A DNA stretch of 64,000 nucleotides from Saxidomus purpurata (Eukaryota; Mollusca; Bivalvia; Venerida; Veneridae), in contig JAFMSR010000015.1 in NCBI GenBank assembly GCA_022818135.1, positions 30,047,193 through 30,111,192 on the forward strand, in the 5' to 3' direction. This document shows, piece after piece, positions 52,801 through 61,800 of the stretch; position 1 is the stretch's first letter; every line of letters begins with the position of its first letter. The notes below the pieces were generated by a model that saw only the letters and a program-made list of their open reading frames with translations, was not told the origin of the DNA and made no database searches. The position numbers were made by a program, and so were the translations under genes.

Positions 52801-55800
52801 ACATTTATATGTCTTTCTGTATAATTGTTTATGTATTTTATATAATCTGTGTAATAGAAATATGTGACAAATGTTTTATGGAAGGGTTAGTGAATGTTTT
52901 CTGTATATAGAATTCGTGGATCAAATGCGATTTCTTCAGCACTCTGCACTGTGTTATTGCTACTGCAAGAAGTCGAGGGGTGGGTTTTTATATGAGGTAT
53001 GGTAGGGGCTTCTTTCAGGACTTCATTCAGTTACCCCTTTTAGCTTTACTGTAATAAATGTTTTGCACATACCTAGTCTGCTATGTTAAAGTCTTATGTC
53101 TGCATTCTGTAAATAACCAAGGCTGATGTCTCGGCTGAGATGGTATAGTTATGACCCCTGCAGGGCTTGAACCCGCAGGTGCTGTTAGCACATACATAGA
53201 TAAAACATGTCAGGTTTGCCTTTAAGGCTTTTGTATAGGGGGAAAAGGTCTTTGAACGTCAAAACTTTGTTTTCTTTTCTTGAATTATTAGCAAATGGAT
53301 GCAGAGAAATCATAGCAGACAAGTAATTCGGTGATAGAGTAGGTCTTGCTGGAGACTTTACTATCGATTTGTACAAAATACAGAAAACCCCATTCGAAGA
53401 ATGTAAGAGAATCTTCAGTCACATTCAGAACTATATTTTGATTGTTCAAGCAATTGCTTTGTGGAAATCATTGTGCTTTGCTAGTCGAAATTAATTGAAT
53501 TCATATTTATTTATTTGTTGCCCTGTCTGTAATACGGTTCGTAATCCTAGTGCAAGCGTCTTTCAGTTTCTTCAGATGACACGCGTGGGCGTTTTCATGA
53601 ATTTTGTTGATTAAGTATCGGCAGACTTTATAGATTGCTAGTCTTATTCTTGATAGAAGCTCGGGGAAAAGTTTGGATTGTTTAGCTGAAGAATATAGTA
53701 TAGATTGTAGACAGTTTCTATCTCTGCAAGATTTTTTTATCTGTTGGTGACCAGCTGGGTTGCATGGCAGCAGTCCTGATTTTACACTTTTTGACTGTAA
53801 CAGTAACTTATATAGATTTTACTTTCTGTTTAGTTTAGATTATTTAGAGTATTTCAATTTAGTTAAGCATAGGTGTGAAGAAAGTATAAACCTTATCTAT
53901 GTACATGTAAAGTAATGGCTCCACTGGGATTCAAACCTGCAAAAGCGATACTATAGATTTTTGTTGTTGGTTGCTATACTTTGAACTAAAATGTCAATAT
54001 GTTCAGTGAAATTATTAAATTTTGAGATCAAATATTGCTTCTTTGATAAGAAAATATGAAGGAAATACTTATCTGTGGTTCTTAAGTTTTTTATCATACC
54101 AAAATATCTTTGCTGGACCCAAACTTGATACTTTAATACTTTTTAAGAGCAAACTTGTCACCCGGCCAGTTCATTTCAAGTTTTCATATTGCTTGAATTT
54201 CTATGTGTGATTATATCTTGATGGAGAAAGGCAAATCTGCATTTTACTCACTTATACCATTGTCCGTTGACCACATACATAAATATATACATGTGGAATC
54301 AATCTTTTTTATTTCGCGTAAAGAAAAATCACATCAGCTTGGAAATTTATCAGAAAATGTTTAACAATCATTTACACCATCTATTTTGTAGAAAATGCAC
54401 TTAGAAATTGAAGTAATTTGTATATACTGATACACCTACCTAGTTCAGAAGTGAACTGCGCATGAAAACTTTGCCGTTAAAAGGTATTTAAGAGTAATGC
54501 TTGGTGCCAAAATGTGTTTAAACATAGATATTAGGGTATGAAAACACTTGTGATCATTATGAACTATCGATAGTAAGTTTTTTCACATTTTCTTGTCTAA
54601 AGACCAATGTCTGGTCTCAACATCTAACTTCAGTGAACATTGACACAATGGTCATGCACTTTTAGTTTCTACCTCTGAAAGCTTCCTGCTGGACATACTC
54701 AACCTTTAATAACTTGATTAGATCCTCATACAGTAATTGATTTTGAATTCTCTGAGTTTGTTGCTGTAGAAGAGTATATATATTAGCCTGTAGTTTAAGT
54801 TTCTTCAAATGTTCATCCTTATTTAATATATTATGAAATTAAACCATTTTCTGTAAACCAATACGATTTGGATAGAAAAAAAAATGCTTTTAAATATGTT
54901 GCATTGTCTGCAAACAACCGACTTTGTATCATGCACATTTAGTTATTTTAATATGATTATAATATGATATAATTATTTTATGATCATCATAGTAAACAAC
55001 AAAGGCCAGTACATATAAAAATTGGTTGCCAAGTAGTACTTCCAAAAGTTTGAAATGTTTTTTTCTAGGGAAAAAGGTAGAAGCTTTAAAAATATGTGAA
55101 TGTGTTGTCTGTTACAGGAAAGAAATGCTGAATTATTTCTTTTTAAACAGACCTAACATTATTGAAGTTTAAGTGTAAACTGAAAAATTGCTGAAAGTTA
55201 TTACTCCTTAGGGGATATAAATTACAGCTGGCACATATATTAATAATGTACATGTAACAGTATTGTACTGGCATATGGAAAAACTATGATCTAGTATGCT
55301 ATCAATATGACTGTAAAGGATGGATTGATAATTTTTTTACATGTGTTATAAATGGATTATAAAAATCTTCTAAAATGTGACATTTAGCAATGTGCACGAG
55401 TGGAAGTCGGCCGCACAGAGTTCGAGGTCAGAGATATAGTGGTCTAGAGGCTTGTAAAATTGAGAAGGATATTGAAAACTTTGTTGAAAACTTTAAAAAG
55501 AAAGGCTCGTCACTTGATCAGCCAGTATCACTTGAACGCCCACCAAGTTTAGAGTCGTGCAGTTCATCTTTATCTAGGTCATCAAGACCGTCTAGCTCAC
55601 TCTACTCGTCAGATTTCACTGATGAGAGTCCGGAGAAAACCGGTTACTTGATGCCGGAAATTGTACGTAGGTACCGTTATAGTACAACAACAACAAGTGA
55701 TTCAGATGCAGGCGAGGAGGATTTTCGAAGACTATTGTTAGCGTACAAAGACAGTAAAAAACATACAGGGTCTCATGCCTCTTATACAGGCACGCAGACA

Positions 55801-58800
55801 TCAGGACGACGGTCAAATATCGACTCATTTACAAGCTCAAATACGGAAGGTCCTGATGGATATGCAGGTAATATTAAGATAGAACTTCAAATTACATTTG
55901 TATACTGTGCTTGGTTAATGTAACGGACGATGAAAAAACATTACATTTTATACTGTTTTTTTTGTACATGAAAGAACTTTCGTGTAAGTCAAGGGTTTTG
56001 CTTTGGCAAGGAAGTCATATACCTTGCTTTGATTATCTAAGGTCAAAATTCACTATTTAGATTCCATCGGGATCTTGTGAAAAAGTAAAATATATCAAAA
56101 AGTTGAGGATTCTACTGTGCTTCATTCATGTATGTTTTCATATTGTTTACCTGTTTGTCTGCAGGATAATATATTTGTCTGTTACTAAGTTGTTACAGTT
56201 TGATCTCATGTCTGGTTTCAAAATGAATCCGTTGAGAATAGGGATCTGATGATATACGCTATGATTGGTGAAGCATGGGAAAAACATGTTGTAAAAGTTA
56301 ATCATTTGGCTATATGCACCTTATGTCTGTTCTTAATTTCTACGCTGCTTTTCTGCCAATAACTTAACATAAATATCACTGTACTGAAAGAAATTGTTCT
56401 GAAGTACTGCTAGATAAATACAACATTTATGTGCACATGTTTTTCATTGATGGAGGCAACTATTATGGATAATGCTTGTATTTTACACAGTGTCATATAT
56501 TAATTCAGTGGTTTTCTGTTTGTCTGGCAGTTATAAAGCAGTCCCCACATTATGTATATTGTATTGATCTAAGACACTTATATATTATAGCTATATATGA
56601 TGTCTTACCAAACAGATGTTGTGGTAAGCAATTTTCCTGGTAGACGGTCTTCCTGTTTTTAACAAAACAATTTCTAGAATTGCTTTAGCAGTCTGTTGGC
56701 TGCAGTGGCGAGGTCGCACAAGTACAATGTCAATATTGGAATACAGAAGTACTGCTACTGTCTTCACAGACATTGGTTATGTTGAGTAAAAACAGACATT
56801 GTGTATACTATCACAGGAAGTTGATATTTTGTCCAAAAAATAAAAATGATCAATGTATCTTGCGAAAAAAATCACCCCTCTATATATATAAACACAAGGA
56901 ATGCAATGCCTTCCGTACCCCACCCACTTCTCCCATACAAGAACATTTTTTGTAACAAACTGACAACTGGGTTTTCTGGTCTAGACAGTTAAAGTGTTTA
57001 AAATTATCACAGAATCTGTCCTTACCTTTTAATTTATCGTTGTTTTAACTACTGAAAAAGCATCTCTTTCGCGAAATTTTCCAACACGTCGACTCCATGT
57101 GCTGACCTCAGAGCTTTTCTCCTCCGGAGCGAAAGTAACATATTTTTATTAAATATTATTCTTTTGAAAATTTTGTTGTATGTTTGCAGTGTTCTCTTTA
57201 TTATTTTTTAATGATAAAAAATGGAAATACTTTGTTATTTTATAGGTTTAGTTAATTTATACTTACTACAACAAAATAGGAAAACCAAATCAAGCGGGGT
57301 AACTCTTACAAACGGTGCAAATTCAACTGAATAGAATTGAAGACTTTATTTGGGTTTGGACACATTTCAGAGTACTGACTTCAGTGTTTAAATTTTACTT
57401 GTACCACACAACCTGGTCAAAACAAAACTGTGTCCTTCTGAAGGCAGAAATTGTTTCTTCCTATGTCATTCTCGTTAAGCGTGCTTGTACGAACTGGAAC
57501 GGTACACGGAATTTACACTAGTTACCTTCGCTCCGGAGGAGAAAAGCTCTGACGTCAGCACATGGAGTCGACGTGTTGGAAAATTTCGCAAAGAGATGCT
57601 TTTTCAGTAGTTAAAACAAAGATAAATTAAAGGTAAGGACAGATTCTGTGATAATTTTAAACGCTTTAACTGTCTAGACCAGAAAACCCAGTTGTCAGTT
57701 TGTTACAAAAAATGTTCTTGTATGGGAGAAGTGGGTGGGGTATGGAAGGCATTGCATTCCTTGTGTTTATATATATAGAGGGGTGATTTTTTTCGCAAGA
57801 TACATTGATCATTTTTATTTTTTGGACAAAATATCAACTTCCTGTGATACTATGTACAAGACGTGTTCTGATAGACTTTGTATATGGCGAAGTATTACTA
57901 ATCTGCAACGCCAAATGTTTTCAACAAGGGTTACAGCTTATACAATTATTGTTTAATTACGTTGGCATTTCACAGAGTATATTGAGCACAATAATTATTG
58001 TTTATAATGCTGACTGTATAGGTACACAAAGGCTGCTTCGACAGAAATTGTTTTATATTTGGTGGTACTGCACACATAGGCTGTTTTGACAGGAATTGTT
58101 TTTTGTTGCTGTCGTGCAAAAATGGCTAAAGTTTTCATGAGATTAGATAAACAAATTTTGTGATTTTAGCGGTGATTTTTATTTGTTTGGGTACCAAACA
58201 AATTTACTTACCATTTTCCGATGTCTACACCTTAAGTACCAAACCTGAGAGTAGCTCCAGCACGTCAGTCAGCATATAATCCCAAATTATGATTCTTCAT
58301 TTTAAACCATATGGCCATTGCAGACATGAAAGTTGTATTGTTTGAATATATAATGTTATAAACTCATGCTTTATCAGCTAAATTTTGTAAATATAACTAA
58401 AGTAAACTGTTTCCAAATAAGAACCGCTGATGCATTTCATTCTACAATGATGCACAAAAATAAGGGACGATTTACTATTATATATATACACCCTATAGAA
58501 ATAGTTCCGATTTCTTAACCTGCCAGCCATTTCTTAAACCTTGTGTGGAAAGAAAACATATGTTTTGGAGTTTCTGTGACAACAAAATGTCTAAACCTGA
58601 TCGCCATTTTAAAGAATGAAATATTTTGAACAGCCAGGAATATTTACGCGCATGTTTACAAATTTTCTTTTTACGAATATATTTATCCATTCATAAATTT
58701 TATTCAATGCGTGGCAAGGGAGGTAATTATAACTTTCCTTATAGCTGAATTGTTTATTCTGCGGACCTGGCGCGATCTAGTCTGCGTTCCTACATGAATT

Positions 58801-61800
58801 GGAAATACGTGTGAGCAACTTTAGCAGGAAACAAGAATTAGGATACCGGGTATGTTAATGTCACTGTTTAAACGATTTGCTATATTTAATGGTGGTGATT
58901 GTTTTAAGTAGAAGGCAATTTACCCTATATTCGACTGTAGGCCTCGTTATCTTGACACACATTGAATGAGCTATTTTGTTAAAATACATTCATATCTTAG
59001 CTATCAATGACTGCAGAAAAACATTTGAACATTGTTACTTCCTGGTCTCAACCATATTCGTTCTATAAATGTGTAATGTGGCATTTTAGATGCGCATTAT
59101 TACTTTGTCGATCCCCTTATTGATGTGTGCTATTGCCTGCTCGTTTGTGTTATTGAAGCGCTGTAACTAGCTGCTCAGTGTCTGATTTTAGACAGTAGGT
59201 GAAAACATTTTGTTGAGTACAGTGAAAATCCCAGCTGTCTATGTGTACAGGGAATTATTATTCAACCACAGAAACAGAGACAATTCAATCCAAAATACGA
59301 TTCATAACTGTTGCATTCTGTTCATATCTTATTACCAACTGGTATAGCCTTCACTAATGAAGATTACAGAATGAAATAGCCATCAGAACAAAACAAAGGA
59401 AAAATATTTTGAATACACAAACAAATCCGGTGTCTTCAGCGCTTTGATTTTAACTTGGTCGTGAAGAAATAAAGTTTTGCCATTTTCATTTTTTTAAAAA
59501 TTTAAAACCATGAAACAAGTAATAAGGTACAGGTCAAATAGAAAAGTTAATTACGCCATTTTCAACGAAAAAAATTTGCACAATCCAATTTTGCAGTTAT
59601 TTGCACTGGTAGTTCTATAAGGCTATCCAACTGGATAGAAGTTCCATAAGTTTCACAGCATGAGTGGGGTTTCCCCAAAACTGAGGTAGTCATAAGATAT
59701 ACCTTGTAAAAATATATGGGCTGTTTAAACAAGCATTGTATATTGTGCTTTGTATAATTATACACATATATTGTTTTGACAGCCATTGCTAATTATCTAC
59801 ATCAAAGGCAGAGATTTTTTGGAAAAATTCTTATAATTGGCATCTTGTATAAATGATAAAAAAGAAAACAAAAATGAAACCTCTAATTTAAGCTTGTTTT
59901 TGCATCATATACATGAAACTGATAATTATGCTGTTGAAAACATACTTAATATGCAGAATTTTGATTAAAATTTATTGATCAGAATATTACGAAGGTGACA
60001 GATTGGTGGATAGTTGGTTATATATATATACATACTAGCAGCTGTGACTGGGGATGAAGTAAATCATTATTCCAGTGAAAAGGATCCGTAGACATTGTGA
60101 CTTGCTTGTGATTCTTTTACAATATAGGGATTTTTTTTATCAAAGTGTATTTTTCAAAAGATCTTCTACAGACATTAGTTTTAGAAGTTGACATAAGAAA
60201 TCTTTGCATTTTTGTCAGAAAAGAATACTGTTGAAGGAGATTGCTATTCTTTCTGAGAAATGTTTGAAGTGTTGAAAGCTGCCAGATCTCCTGGTTAATA
60301 TGTCTTTAAAAGAAGAGAATATGATACAATTTGTTATATAGTTGATAAAATTGAGGAACTTTAAAACCTAAATGGATGCAGGGATGTTTTAATTTTGAAG
60401 TATTTGTCATTGTTGGTCAGTTCTATTGTTTTGTATGTTGGGTCACTGGTCACTAGCTGTCAGTATCAAGCAGCTGTTAGTTCACTGGTCACTAGCTGTT
60501 GGTTTCAAGCAGCTATCTGTTCACTGGTCACTAGCTATTGGTTTCAAGCAGCTATCTGTTCACTGGTCACTAGCTGTTGGTTTCAAGCAGCTATCTGTTC
60601 ACTGGTCACTAGCTATTGGTTTCAAGCAGCTATCTGTTCACTGGTCACTAGCTGTTGGTTTCAAGCAGCTATCTGTTCACTGGTCACTAGCTGTTGGTTT
60701 CAAGCAGCTGCTATCTGTTCACTGGTCACTAGCTGCCAGTATCAAGCAGCTGTTAATTCACTGGTCACTATCTGTTGATACCTTGGTCACTAGCTGTTGG
60801 TATCAATTAGCTGTTAGTTCACTGGTTACTGTCTGTTGGTATCAAGCAGCTGTTAGTTCACTGGTCACTATCTGTTGGTATCAAACAACAGCTGTTAGTT
60901 CACTGGTCACTAGCTGTTGGTATCAATTAGCAGCTGTTAGTTCACTGGTCACTAGCTGTTGGTTTCAGTTTGTTGCCAGACTTTAATGTGGGCATTTACA
61001 ACAGTATTGTCTAGTTATAACTATTCCTGTCTCTCCCTGTACAGGGGTTAGGACTGATCATGCGAAAATTTCCTACATGGATACCTATTGCAACATTAAA
61101 GATTTAAAAGAATAAACTGGGATTATATCCGCTTTTGGTTCACATTGATATGTAAAATGGCAGGTGTGCAGGATCAGTTATCCTGAATTTCACCTAAAGA
61201 GAAGACGGCAAACATTTGATTATGTGTTTAACGGATGTGATAGTTAAGCGTATGAACTACAATATATCGGGGTTTCGAAAAAGTTTTAAACATTTTGGAA
61301 AATCCTGGAAGTTCCGGTCGTCAAAGAAACATTTGATAACCTGTGATGAGGCAGATGTAATTTACAAAATATGGACTTACGGCAAATTAGGTGATTGACA
61401 CACAAAATGATTTTTTGGGGGGTAAATTTATGTGTCTACTAAGTGAGACCTTAAGTGGTTATAGCATGTGGTTGCTAGGAAATAGATTTTCTTTTTGAAT
61501 GATGTACAGGGTCATATATCACAATTTGGTGTTCAGATGCATCATAATCTGATCATTAAGGTGGAAGGCCTGAATTATTAATGTAAAGCATCTGAACTAT
61601 AAATTGTGGTATATGATCCGGTATATCACACAATAGTAAAAAATATTTCCATTCTAACATGCTAATCTAAACAACATTTTGCGAAAGGAATGACTGAGTT
61701 GGAGCTATTTAATCACTGCACTTTCATGAAGTGACTTCCCTTGATATATGCACCTGTTTGTTCTTTTTTTAGTCATCATTAAAACACAACTTGTCTTATC

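Noticed and set aside
60395..60986. ORFs of 127 and 186 codons made of 13-residue repeats
   Set aside because: They follow from a 39-base tandem repeat (a multiple of three) in an intron. No splice or start context and no conservation argument.
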